Part shown: in pieces, positions 1 to 6,136 of the stretch | Numbering within the stretch: the first letter of the stretch is position 1 | Layout: every line of letters begins with the position of its first letter | Assembly: GCA_017881765.1 (NCBI GenBank) | Contig: JADGQN010000255.1 | Location: forward strand, 1-6,948 | Origin: Syntrophobacterales bacterium | Lineage (GTDB): Bacteria; Desulfobacterota; Syntrophorhabdia; Syntrophorhabdales; WCHB1-27 | Length of the DNA: 6,948 nt | Reading direction: 5' to 3' | The notes under the pieces: generated by a model | What the model saw: only the letters and a program-made list of their open reading frames with translations | Database searches by the model: none | Told to the model about the DNA's origin: nothing | Position numbers and translations under genes: made by a program

Positions 1-2547
1 CGTTGTCACGTCATAGGGGATGAAGAACCACTCGCTGCCCACCATGTCGCCGTGGCCCGCCATGTAAAGCACGATCACGTCCTTCTGCTGGGCCTTCTGC
101 TTGAGCTCCTCGAAGAGATCGGTGATACCCTGCCTTGTTGCCTTTTCGTTGAGAATCCCATAGACGTGAACATTCGCGAAAAGCTTCCGCGCGGGCGGTG
201 AGGTGAAAAATTCTCTGATACTCGCCGTGTCAAATCCGGCGAAATTCAAATTAAGCGCGGGATTCTTGTACTTGTCGATGCCGACGAGGACGAGATGCAG
301 ATCGGGCGCTTTGCTCTCGCCCTTTCTCGTCACCGCAATCTCCGCGGGGTTTCCCTCGATGGCATCCTTGCTGAGAGCCACCGCCATCATGACGTTCTCG
401 CCCTCAAGCAGGGCAATGCTGTATGTCTTCTCGATATTCTTTCCCTTCTGAACAATGACTGTATTCTTCCCGTCTTCCGGCACTCTCTTCCCGTTATGAA
501 AGAGCCTTACCTCGCCCACGCCGCCACCCATATCTTTCGCTTCCACGGTGACCTGAAGTTGCTCTTTCTCCAGCGTCGCATTGTTGGCGGGTGACAGAAT
601 AGCGACCTGTGGCGGTAACTCCTGCGCGAGCTTGAGAATCGGCATCTCCACGCGGGCGTCATCAGGCACGGCCTGTCCGGGTGCCGGTGCAGGTCTGGCC
701 GGAGCAGCTTCCTTCATGGATGCGATAACCTTGGAATCGGGCTCGGCCCCGGTTATGACTGCCGTGATAACGTCGGGTCGAAAAAACCGTTCGAAAAAAC
801 GGGCCAGGGGGTAGAATAAAGCCTCCCGATCCCTCCCGCTGTTGACGTGCCACCCGAGGAGCTCGTCTGCACTTTCGCTGCAGTCATAGTACCCGGAGGG
901 ACTCCAGACAACCCAGCGTTTTTGGTCGCCGTGGGCCAATAAGGAGAGAAGTAGTTTGCCGTCCGTCACCCTGAACCAGTTTATGGTGCCATCGCTCAAG
1001 GCCGCGACTGCAAGCCTGCCATCTGGCGACACGGTGACGCTCTGCGCCGTGCCCGCGATTGGAACCTTCCATTTCTCTTCCGTCTCTTTTGTGAGGAGCC
1101 GAAGGTAACGGGATGTACCATGGAGGATACCCTGGTGGTCAGGGGTAAGGGCAAAGGAGTACGAGGTCTCAAAGTCGGCCATCCTTATTCTTTTCCCGTT
1201 GATCATGGGTTCTTTGGTTTCATTCCAGTCGGTAACCCGTATGCCCTCGGCCTCACTGATGGGACCAGACAATTTCTCCTGTGACTTGCCGGGGTCATGG
1301 GCCGTCAAAACGCGTGCCGGGAACGAGAAAAGGACCGGCGTCTTGCCCTCTCTCTGGAGACCGAATCTGATGGTTGCTCCGTCGGATGATAGGTAGAGAG
1401 GGTTATTCCTGAAATCAGGTCGCCTCACAACGCTGAAAACCTGTACCTTGTTCGTGTCATCCACTGCCATCATCCAACCGGAATAGGTTCCTGCAACTGT
1501 ACTATTACCTGGCAGCGTGATTATGTCAGTGATGCGGCTTTGACCTACGGCAATGTCAGTATATGGTCCCTTTCCCCGGTCCAGCCACTTTCGCAGTACG
1601 ATCCTGTCTCGCGCATCCCTCCATCCGCCGCCGCAGTATAAGCCTGTCCCATCCCGGGACCACTGGATCACCGGGATGTCTCCGGTCACGCCGGTCGTGT
1701 CGGGCGAGTAAAGGTAGGAAAGGTCTCGGGCAGAGATCACGTCGATCTTTGGCACGTCGGTATACCCTACTGCGAGCATGGCGCCGTCCGGAGAAATCCG
1801 GACAAGCCAAGGTCTATTGCCACCCCGTGCCTTTTCATGCCTGAGGCTCCGAAAAGAGGGTGAAGTGGCGTCATCTCTGATTTCGTAGAGACGAACATAT
1901 CCATCCTCGGAGCCGGTAACAAAATGGGTTATTCCGTCTTTATCGGGTGGCGCAAAGTCAATGCTGCCGGCTCTACCGGCCCGCAGAGCAAAGTCCATGC
2001 GTGCGCTACTTCCGTAATAACCGTGATCGAGCCCGATCAGTTTTCCGTCACTCGCTCTAAAAAGTGCGAGACCGTTCCGATAAGGCTGCATGGCCGCCAG
2101 GTACTTGCCGTCCCGTGAATAAGCCAGGAAAACCACAAATTCCGATAGTCCAGCTGTCAGACGCCTCTGAAGCCGTCCCGTGGTCACATCGAAGAGATAG
2201 ATGGAACGTTCACCCCAGTCCTTACCGGTATAACCCGCGCAGGCGATCGTCTTCCCATCGGGTGATAGCGCCATCGCGTATAGCTCACCCTCCAGGTCAT
2301 CGCCGATAGGCGGCCTGAGCACGGACAGCAGTTTGCCGCTCTTGGTGTCCCAAATACGGACGGTCTTGTCAATGGATACGCTGACGATCTGCTTTCCTTC
2401 GCCATCGGCAGCCATACGATAGATTCTGCCTGCGTGGGCCCCGATTTCGAGACGGAGTATGGGCTCCGAAGGCGGCTCCAGGGCAAAGGCGGACGAAAAC
2501 AGAAGAAGAGATGCAACGATAACGACGGTGAGGCGGATTGCGCGCAC
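1..2547 (-). CDS. Exported WD40-like beta-propeller / caspase-family (C14) protein, 3' end missing
   Basis: The frame is open for 849 codons from a GTG start to the window edge. Residues 1-22 form a Sec signal peptide: basic start, hydrophobic VVIVASLLLF, then A20-F21-A22 as a likely cleavage site, so the protein should be periplasmic or secreted. Residues ~30-540 look like a WD40-type propeller, with blades such as DKTVRIWD (W66), SPDGK (95-99) and later SPDG turns. WVVWSPSGYYD (545-555) and GWHVN (565-569) follow, a junction I associate with WD40-caspase proteins. A Pro/Ala linker lies at 614-628 and an Ig-like segment at ~645-742 (PPQVAILSPANN). The caspase p20-like domain starts near 749 (LHLVLVGIDKY) and includes YMAGHGD, where H832 is the likely catalytic His. 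The catalytic Cys lies beyond the left edge, so activity cannot be judged. Caspase-like proteases of this family usually cleave after Arg/Lys or Asp; the substrate here is unknown. It is divergent from the ABM gene. Confidence 0.88.
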   Translation of the reverse strand, partial: MRAIRLTVVIVASLLLFSSAFALEPPSEPILRLEIGAHAGRIYRMAADGEGKQIVSVSIDKTVRIWDTKSGKLLSVLRPPIGDDLEGELYAMALSPDGKTIACAGYTGKDWGERSIYLFDVTTGRLQRRLTAGLSEFVVFLAYSRDGKYLAAMQPYRNGLALFRASDGKLIGLDHGYYGSSARMDFALRAGRAGSIDFAPPDKDGITHFVTGSEDGYVRLYEIRDDATSPSFRSLRHEKARGGNRPWLVRISPDGAMLAVGYTDVPKIDVISARDLSYLYSPDTTGVTGDIPVIQWSRDGTGLYCGGGWRDARDRIVLRKWLDRGKGPYTDIAVGQSRITDIITLPGNSTVAGTYSGWMMAVDDTNKVQVFSVVRRPDFRNNPLYLSSDGATIRFGLQREGKTPVLFSFPARVLTAHDPGKSQEKLSGPISEAEGIRVTDWNETKEPMINGKRIRMADFETSYSFALTPDHQGILHGTSRYLRLLTKETEEKWKVPIAGTAQSVTVSPDGRLAVAALSDGTINWFRVTDGKLLLSLLAHGDQKRWVVWSPSGYYDCSESADELLGWHVNSGRDREALFYPLARFFERFFRPDVITAVITGAEPDSKVIASMKEAAPARPAPAPGQAVPDDARVEMPILKLAQELPPQVAILSPANNATLEKEQLQVTVEAKDMGGGVGEVRLFHNGKRVPEDGKNTVIVQKGKNIEKTYSIALLEGENVMMAVALSKDAIEGNPAEIAVTRKGESKAPDLHLVLVGIDKYKNPALNLNFAGFDTASIREFFTSPPARKLFANVHVYGILNEKATRQGITDLFEELKQKAQQKDVIVLYMAGHGDMVGSEWFFIPYDVTT

Positions 2548-2550
2548 CAA

Positions 2551-2561
2551 CGCTTCCTCCC
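2551..2561 (-). promoter_or_regulatory. Ribosome binding site of the caspase-propeller gene
   Basis: On the minus strand GGGAGGAAGCG precedes in-frame TTG (2550) and GTG (2547). The core GGAGG at 2560-2556 is 5 nt from TTG and 8 nt from GTG. I chose GTG for its spacing, but TTG would add only one residue. The frame stays open upstream through 2700, so this site and the signal peptide immediately after it are what fix the start. Confidence 0.7.
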
Positions 2562-2572
2562 AGTTAAGCACG

Positions 2573-2601
2573 AGTATCACACGGGTCGCTGTGCATGTAA
2601 A
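2573..2601 (-). promoter_or_regulatory. Possible sigma-70 promoter for the caspase-propeller gene
   Basis: Minus strand TTTACA (2601-2596), a 17-bp spacer, then GATACT (2578-2573). This is 5/6 and 4/6 to consensus. It would give a leader of under 20 nt before the start codon, short but workable. AT-rich TATAAG/TATAAA stretches a little further upstream are alternative -10 elements but lack a good -35. Weak evidence, from sequence only. Confidence 0.3.
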
Positions 2602-2683
2602 GCGATTTTTATACCTTATACGGTCCTTTCGTCCCTTGCATCGCACCGTGGTGATGCTGAGAATATAACAGTAAGAACGAATC

Positions 2684-2688
2684 GGAGG
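2684..2688 (+). promoter_or_regulatory. Ribosome binding site of the ABM-family gene
   Basis: GGAGG lies 6 nt before the ATG at 2695. It settles the start, because the same frame is open back to an ATG at 2434, which would run antisense through the signal-peptide end of the divergent gene and adds unrelated sequence. Confidence 0.8.
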
Positions 2689-2694
2689 TGGAGA

Positions 2695-2994
2695 ATGGTT
2701 AACGTTGCGCTGCTCGTTCGTCTGGAGGCGAAACCGGGCAAGGAAACGGATGTTGAAGATTTTCTTCGCAAGGGACTGGCGTTGGTGCAGGCAGAGCCGG
2801 AGACCACCGCATGGTTTGCAATCCGTCTGGGCGTTTCAACCTTCGGCATCTTCGATGCTTTTCCTGACGATGCGGGTCGGCAGGCCCACCTGTCAGGAAG
2901 AGTCGCCGCGGCGCTCAAAGAGAGAGCTGCCGAGCTCTTTTCCCGGCCGCCTGTTATAGAGACTGTAGACGTACTTGCCGCAAAGCTTCCTTAG
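2695..2994 (+). CDS. Antibiotic biosynthesis monooxygenase (ABM) family protein
   Basis: A 99-residue protein, the usual length for single-domain ABM proteins of the dimeric alpha/beta-barrel fold. It starts MVNVALLVRLEAKPGKE, the typical first strand and turn. It continues with a helix (VEDFLRKGLALVQ), then TTAWFAIRLG and STFGIFDAFPD, the central strands, and AGRQAHLSG leading into the second helix. The end VDVLAAKLP is the last strand. In the family such proteins act as cofactor-free oxygenases on quinols or aromatic polyketides, but many members have no known substrate, and none can be assigned here. There is no signal peptide, so it is cytoplasmic. It is the first of two small plus-strand genes, 193 bp before the SnoaL-like gene, and divergent from the caspase gene. 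Family assignment is strong; reaction is unknown. Confidence 0.87.
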   Translation: MVNVALLVRLEAKPGKETDVEDFLRKGLALVQAEPETTAWFAIRLGVSTFGIFDAFPDDAGRQAHLSGRVAAALKERAAELFSRPPVIETVDVLAAKLP

Positions 2995-3062
2995 GAAGTG
3001 CCGGCGGGGTCACGTCTTGTCATATACCGATTTGCATTCAAGATGGACGACCCAGCCTTCGG

Positions 3063-3144
3063 CCGGGTACCCCGGGCGGCACGAGGAGATGGTAGCGGAG
3101 CATCCTGTAAGGACGCAGCACACCCGCCGGTGGCGGGTACCCGG
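3063..3144. repeat. 10-bp perfect inverted repeat (CCGGGTACCC / GGGTACCCGG)
   Basis: CCGGGTACCC at 3063-3072 is the exact reverse complement of GGGTACCCGG at 3135-3144, with 62 bp between. Each arm also contains the self-complementary GGGTACCC. Inside the right arm's flank lies a tight hairpin, ACCCGCC (3122-3128), loop GGT, GGCGGGT (3132-3138), which would compete with the long-range pairing. No T-run follows, so it is not a standard intrinsic terminator. Confidence 0.55.
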
Positions 3145-3174
3145 AAGGTATACACTTGAAGGCGAATCGGTATT

Positions 3175-3181
3175 AGAGGAG
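3175..3181 (+). promoter_or_regulatory. Ribosome binding site of the SnoaL-like gene
   Basis: AGAGGAG, 6 nt before the ATG at 3188. It supports 3188 rather than the upstream in-frame ATG at 2975, which lies inside the ABM gene and has no comparable site. Confidence 0.75.
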
Positions 3182-3187
3182 TGTCTC

Positions 3188-3625
3188 ATGTCCACAGAAG
3201 CCAACAAAGCAATTATCCGCCGCCTGTATGAAGAGTTTCTTAACAAGGGTGATCTCTCAATAGCAGACGAACTTCATGCCGCAAACTTCGTCTACCACGA
3301 GTTCGGACAGCCTGCGGTGGGACTGGGAGAATACAAAAAGCGCAACTCGGTCTTCTTCCATGCCCTGCCCGACCGAAAGGTTGTAATCGAGGATCTGATC
3401 GCCGAAGACGACAGGGTAGTGGCCCGTGCCACAATGCGCGCCACGCAAACCGGCGACCTTCCAGGCATTTCTGCCACCGGCAAGTCCGTGACCGTGACAT
3501 CCATCATTATCTATCGCATATCTAAAGGCAAGATCGCTGAAGAATGGGAATCCTGGGACGCGCTGGGCATGATGCAGCAGCTCGGTGTCTCCCGCCTTCC
3601 GGGGGGACCAAACACAGGTTCCTAG
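3188..3625 (+). CDS. SnoaL-like / ester cyclase family protein (NTF2-like fold)
   Basis: A 145-residue protein of typical length for the SnoaL-like cone-shaped (NTF2-like) fold. The N-terminal helix NKAIIRRLYEEFLNKGDL is the family signature start. It is followed by DELHAANFVYHEFG (His pair of the pocket region), a helix with KKRNSVFFHALPDRK, then strands VIEDLIAEDDRVVARATMRATQ, the GISATGKSV turn, IIIYRISKGKIAEEWESWD, and a C-terminal MMQQLG helix. Named members such as SnoaL close polyketide rings by aldol chemistry, while many relatives are isomerase- or hydratase-like or uncharacterised. The substrate here is unknown. There is no signal peptide. It lies downstream of the ABM gene on the same strand and converges on the phosphoesterase gene, with 58 bp between its stop and the TAG that ends the relic FN3 frame. 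No clear terminator was seen in that 58 bp. Confidence 0.85.
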   Translation: MSTEANKAIIRRLYEEFLNKGDLSIADELHAANFVYHEFGQPAVGLGEYKKRNSVFFHALPDRKVVIEDLIAEDDRVVARATMRATQTGDLPGISATGKSVTVTSIIIYRISKGKIAEEWESWDALGMMQQLGVSRLPGGPNTGS

Positions 3626-3683
3626 TCGCTGGGTGCTTCTCGGGAATGGTCCGGCACGTAGTTTTTGTGAGCTGGTCCCGCTA

Positions 3684-3812
3684 CTACCTGCGAGTCTGCG
3701 CGGACGCAATGTTAGAATAGGCCGAGTTTCCTCCGGCATTATACGCACGCACGCGATATCTGTACGTGGTTGCCCTCCCCAGCCCGGTATCATTGTATGC
3801 GGTTACCTTTGG
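3684..3812 (-). pseudogene. Readable second half of the FN3 domain, cut off from the phosphoesterase by an in-frame TGA
   Basis: Directly after the TGA at 3815-3813 the same reading frame stays open for 42 codons to a TAG at 3686-3684. The encoded residues carry the classic end of a fibronectin type III domain: TAYNDTGL, then TYRYRVRAYNAGG and SAYSN. These are the strands and the Y-x-x-R-V-x-A-x-N signature missing from the phosphoesterase as it stands. No frameshift is needed: a single codon change from TGA restores a complete domain and a 516-residue protein. So this is either a nonsense-mutated tail, a sequencing error or a readthrough extension. Confidence 0.85.
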
Positions 3813-5234
3813 TCAGACGGCCGCAATCTCGGCAAAATCCGTGCAGGTTGAGCCCTGGCATCGTTCAATCCTGAAACCCTCTTCGTTGTTTGCATTGTCG
3901 CGCCATGAGAGATTTATCCGGCTGGAAGAAGCGGCCGCCGCAATCACATTGCTCGGTGCAGCCGGCGGGCGAGGATGCTCCGGTTTCACGTAAACAGCGA
4001 TGCTGTCCGTTTGTGACCCGGAACCTGTCAGAGCCTTTACATTGAGCGTATGCTCACCTTCTACAAGACGTGATGCGTCCCATGTGCCGGTCCAAAGAGA
4101 TGGGTTGTCCGGAATATTGGTCATGGTCTGCCATGCACCCCTATCAACCCGGTACTGCACCTGCGTTACGGCGTTCGGGTCGAACACCAATGCCCTGATT
4201 GGATTGGCAGCGGCATCGGGGACGGTATACGCATACGGATTGACGACGCTGCCCAGGCGCCGGTTCATGGGAGCCGTGATGAGAACTGCCGGCCACGTAT
4301 TGATCGTTTGGGCGACCGACGAGAGCCCGTTGCAATCGATGGCCATGACGGTAAACTGCTTCTGGTCCGACTCACCGAGAGATGCAGCCTCGGAGTAAAA
4401 GATGCCTTCCCGCATGTACTGCGCATAGAACTTCTCGGAGGATGAATGTAAGTGTCCATATCCGTACAGGGAGGCCCGGTAACTGTCCATGAGGCTTACG
4501 AACTGATCTTTTCCGTAGTAGAGATAGGTATCGAAGATGCTGCCGGTGGACGCGAGCGGGTGATGGCCGAAAACCAGCGTGAGGTTGGCATTGCTGTTCT
4601 TGCTCAACTCGTCACTGATGAACGCAAGTTCGTTTTGATCAAGTCCTGCATAATCTCCGTAGGGCCAGAAAATGCTGAACGAGTCACCGGTGTTGTCAGC
4701 CGTGTTGACCCCGAGAAAATGATAGGTTCCAAACGGGAATGTTCTCGTCCATGAGAGTTGTGCCTTTCCGGTTGCCCTGCCTTGAATGGAGTTGTGCAGG
4801 TAGTAGGTAAAGTACCGGTCGTTGTACGCATCGTGGTTGCCGGGGATGTCGTAGTAGAATGTCGCGTCGACGCCATTGCTCCTCAAAATATTTGCGTACT
4901 CCGCCCACTCCTCCTGATAGGGACCGTTTGGATAGCCAAAGATGTTCCCGTTGGTGGAATCAGTGAGATCGCCGGTGACCACAATAAAGCTCGGGTTGAT
5001 GACGGTCTTTGCTTGGCTGACGAGCCACTGGAGGTTCGTGCTATCCTGATCATCGCTTCCAATGTGCACGTCGGACACGTGGATGAACCAGAATAGTTTG
5101 TCAGTGTCCGCACTGTAGTAAGCGGAATGGGGGTCTCCTGCGAGCAGACATGCCGGCGCAAGGGCGCTCAAGAGAAGAAAGAAGGGGATGATCACCAACC
5201 ATGAGGGACGGTTGATCTGTTTTATTGTCGACAT
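3813..5234 (-). CDS. Secreted calcineurin-like metallophosphoesterase with Ig-like and truncated FN3 domain
   Basis: 473 residues from ATG at 5234. Residues 1-32 are a signal peptide (WLVIIPFFLLLSALAP core). The catalytic domain, ~48-305, has every metal-binding motif of the superfamily: D55-V-H57, G88-D89, G132-NHD135, H224-H225 and G260-HLH263, so a working dinuclear-metal phosphoesterase is expected. Residues ~315-416 form an Ig-like beta domain (WPAVLITAP at its start, VFDPNAVTQVQYRVD), an arrangement recalling TMEM62-type phosphoesterases. From ~421 a fibronectin type III domain begins (PPAAPSNV, INLSWRDNANNEEGFRIER) but stops at a TGA after about half its length. The start at 5234 is preferred over ATG 5279 because GGAGG lies 8 nt upstream and the signal peptide begins there. 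It is the second gene of an operon, 25 bp after the TPR gene. The substrate is unknown. Confidence 0.9.
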   Translation of the reverse strand: MSTIKQINRPSWLVIIPFFLLLSALAPACLLAGDPHSAYYSADTDKLFWFIHVSDVHIGSDDQDSTNLQWLVSQAKTVINPSFIVVTGDLTDSTNGNIFGYPNGPYQEEWAEYANILRSNGVDATFYYDIPGNHDAYNDRYFTYYLHNSIQGRATGKAQLSWTRTFPFGTYHFLGVNTADNTGDSFSIFWPYGDYAGLDQNELAFISDELSKNSNANLTLVFGHHPLASTGSIFDTYLYYGKDQFVSLMDSYRASLYGYGHLHSSSEKFYAQYMREGIFYSEAASLGESDQKQFTVMAIDCNGLSSVAQTINTWPAVLITAPMNRRLGSVVNPYAYTVPDAAANPIRALVFDPNAVTQVQYRVDRGAWQTMTNIPDNPSLWTGTWDASRLVEGEHTLNVKALTGSGSQTDSIAVYVKPEHPRPPAAPSNVIAAAASSSRINLSWRDNANNEEGFRIERCQGSTCTDFAEIAAV

Positions 5235-5240
5235 TGATGG

Positions 5241-5250
5241 ACCCTCCTTC
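5241..5250 (-). promoter_or_regulatory. Ribosome binding site of the metallophosphoesterase gene
   Basis: Minus strand GAAGGAGGGT, with GGAGG (5247-5243) 8 nt from the ATG at 5234. It sits in the 25-bp gap after the TPR stop codon (5262-5260), consistent with translation of both genes from one message. It decides the start against the longer form from 5279, which would overlap the TPR gene. Confidence 0.8.
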
Positions 5251-5259
5251 GCGGGATGG

Positions 5260-5790
5260 TTACCTGTGTTTACGAACATTGTCGATGTATCTGTTCAGCG
5301 TATCTCGTGCCTTTGGGTCCGAGGTGTGCGACTTGGCCTTCTCCAGCGCATCGATCGCATCGTCGTGTCTTCCGGATTCAACGTAGGCTAGTGCGAGGTT
5401 GACGTAGGTATCCACATCGGAAGGGGCCAGTTCAGTCACCTTCTTGTACTCATCGGCTGCGCCCGGGAAGTTCTTCTGAACATGGTAGAGCCGCGCGAGA
5501 TTTCGGTGGGCGTCGACGAAAGAGGGGTCCGCGGCGATTGCTCTCTTGAACGCATCCTCGGCGGCACGATACTGGTGGCCACTCTCCTGCACCTGCAGCC
5601 TCGGGGTGTGATCATAAAAGCCTTTGTTGAAATATTCCAAACCCACTTGGTTGTGGTGTGCTGCGTCCTGCTCAGGCTGCTCGGCACATCTTGCAGGAGA
5701 GGCGGTGACGAGGAGAACGACGAGGGCGACCAGCAGGAAAAGAGTCGCCGGGAGTCGCCTTGGTTTCGATCTGTCCAGTGAGTTTTTCAT
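5260..5790 (-). CDS. Exported tetratricopeptide-repeat (TPR) protein
   Basis: 176 residues. The start ATG at 5790 has AAGGAGG (5804-5798) 7 nt upstream. Residues 1-35 make a signal peptide: basic MKNSLDRSKPRRL, hydrophobic LFLLVALVVLLVTA, and a probable cut after A33 in ASPA or after A36; C35 is not in a good lipobox. The mature part has TPR-type helices: ~44-87, starting HNQVGLEYFNKGFYD and ending in YRAAEDAFKRAIAADP, appears to be one repeat split by a short insertion (~60-72, HTPRLQVQESG). Clear repeats follow at ~91-123 (AHRNLARLYHVQKNF, AADEYKKVTELAP) and ~124-157 (VNLALAYVESGRHDDAIDALEKA). TPRs are protein-binding scaffolds, so the likely role is extracytoplasmic. It is the first gene of the operon with the phosphoesterase, suggesting the two proteins act in the same compartment; a direct partnership is inference. 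Confidence 0.87.
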   Translation of the reverse strand: MKNSLDRSKPRRLPATLFLLVALVVLLVTASPARCAEQPEQDAAHHNQVGLEYFNKGFYDHTPRLQVQESGHQYRAAEDAFKRAIAADPSFVDAHRNLARLYHVQKNFPGAADEYKKVTELAPSDVDTYVNLALAYVESGRHDDAIDALEKAKSHTSDPKARDTLNRYIDNVRKHR

Positions 5791-5896
5791 GAATAACCCT
5801 CCTTATCCCTTCAGGGGACATAAAAGCAGGCAGGCCAATCTACATAGTGTTCTGGGATGTTTCCGGCCCGTGACCATGCGCTTGACCCTCGCGCAA
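5791..5896 (-). promoter_or_regulatory. Approximately 105-nt 5' leader of the TPR-phosphoesterase operon
   Basis: If transcription starts about 7 nt after the -10 element, the leader is around 105 nt, long for a gene pair of this kind. Just before the ribosome site there is a small possible hairpin, TCCC-CTGAA-GGGA, and its C-run could also pair with the GGAGGG of the ribosome site. I do not recognise a known riboswitch class. Confidence 0.35.
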
Positions 5897-5930
5897 TAGC
5901 AATTATATCGCTGCCGTGCCTGTTGTCAAG
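5881..5930. repeat. Inverted CTTGAC/GTCAAG half-sites bracketing the operon promoter
   Basis: CTTGAC at 5881-5886 and its reverse complement GTCAAG at 5925-5930 flank the TATAAT symmetrically, spanning 50 bp. The right copy is the -35 element itself. The left copy is a -35-like TTGACC for the plus strand, followed after 16 bp by TATATC (5904-5909), so a second, weaker promoter could fire in the opposite direction across the same DNA. Equally it could be coincidental. Confidence 0.35.
5902..5929 (-). promoter_or_regulatory. Consensus sigma-70 promoter of the TPR-phosphoesterase operon
   Basis: On the minus strand TTGACA (5929-5924), a 16-bp spacer, and TATAAT (5907-5902). Both hexamers match the consensus perfectly; the spacer is one short of the optimal 17. 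It points toward the TPR gene and suggests strong, housekeeping-type transcription unless repressed. Confidence 0.8.
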
Positions 5931-6076
5931 CACCCTTTGGTATTAATCGGTATGCACTTTAAGGCTTAACCTAAATGGCTATTTCCTTATCACGCAGGAT
6001 GCCGGGCTATTCTTCCGGAGCCCTCTTCACCACAAGTCTGGCGACCAGCGGAATAAGCAGATAAGCGAGTTTGCGT

Positions 6077-6105
6077 TTGCAAATCCTCTTGCTTCGTTTT
6101 ACAAT
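6077..6105 (+). promoter_or_regulatory. Likely sigma-70 promoter of the FmdB-like gene
   Basis: TTGCAA (6077-6082), a 17-bp spacer and TACAAT (6100-6105): 4/6 and 5/6 to consensus with ideal spacing. It would start transcription around 6112, about 25 nt before the ATG at 6137. Confidence 0.5.
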
Positions 6106-6136
6106 GCTGCAAAATCATAGATGAAGGCGGGCCCAT

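Larger units (their letters stand above)
2995..3187. other. Intergenic spacer with inverted repeats between ABM and SnoaL-like genes
   Basis: No credible gene lies here. The stretch is GC-rich and has several inverted repeats (listed separately), ending in the ribosome site of the next gene. A TATACA at 3149-3154 could serve as a -10 element but no matching -35 is visible. The frame of the SnoaL-like gene is open back to 2975, but the encoded sequence here (Arg/His-rich) does not resemble the family. Confidence 0.5.
5791..6136. other. Divergent intergenic region between TPR and FmdB-like genes
   Basis: 346 bp without a recognisable gene. It holds the leader and strong promoter of the TPR operon on the minus strand, and a promoter for the zinc-ribbon gene on the plus strand (both listed separately). 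The middle, ~5945-6060, shows a weak inverted repeat GGGCT (6004-6008) / AGCCC (6019-6023) with no T-run. I see no tRNA, riboswitch or small RNA that I can name. Confidence 0.6.

Noticed and set aside
2434..2694. Upstream extension of the ABM reading frame to an ATG at 2434
   Set aside because: It runs antisense to the start of the caspase gene, does not resemble the family, and a strong ribosome site sits just before the ATG at 2695.
2975..3187. Longer version of the SnoaL-like protein starting at 2975
   Set aside because: The added 71 residues are Arg/His-rich and unlike the fold, would overlap the ABM gene, and AGAGGAG precedes the ATG at 3188.
3257..3793. 178-codon minus-strand frame covering the SnoaL-like gene
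   Set aside because: Antisense shadow; the real coding signal on this strand (FN3 tail) is in another frame and stops at 3684.
3813..3815. TGA as a selenocysteine codon
   Set aside because: Sec would be out of place in a loop of an FN3 domain, and no convincing SECIS hairpin with a suitable apical loop is seen just downstream.
3813..3815. TGA reassigned as a sense codon in this organism
   Set aside because: Recoding is known in lineages such as Gracilibacteria and Mycoplasma, which do not match this GC content and gene style. No other gene in the window has an internal TGA, although no other complete gene uses it as a stop either.
5235..5279. Longer start of the phosphoesterase at 5279
   Set aside because: It overlaps the TPR gene, adds 15 residues before the signal peptide and lacks the ribosome site found before 5234.
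6007..6110. Short minus-strand frame ending KRAPEE that looks like a membrane-protein tail
   Set aside because: About 33 codons, no usable start codon and a TGA just upstream; it overlaps the promoter of the zinc-ribbon gene. A gene relic cannot be excluded but is not supported.
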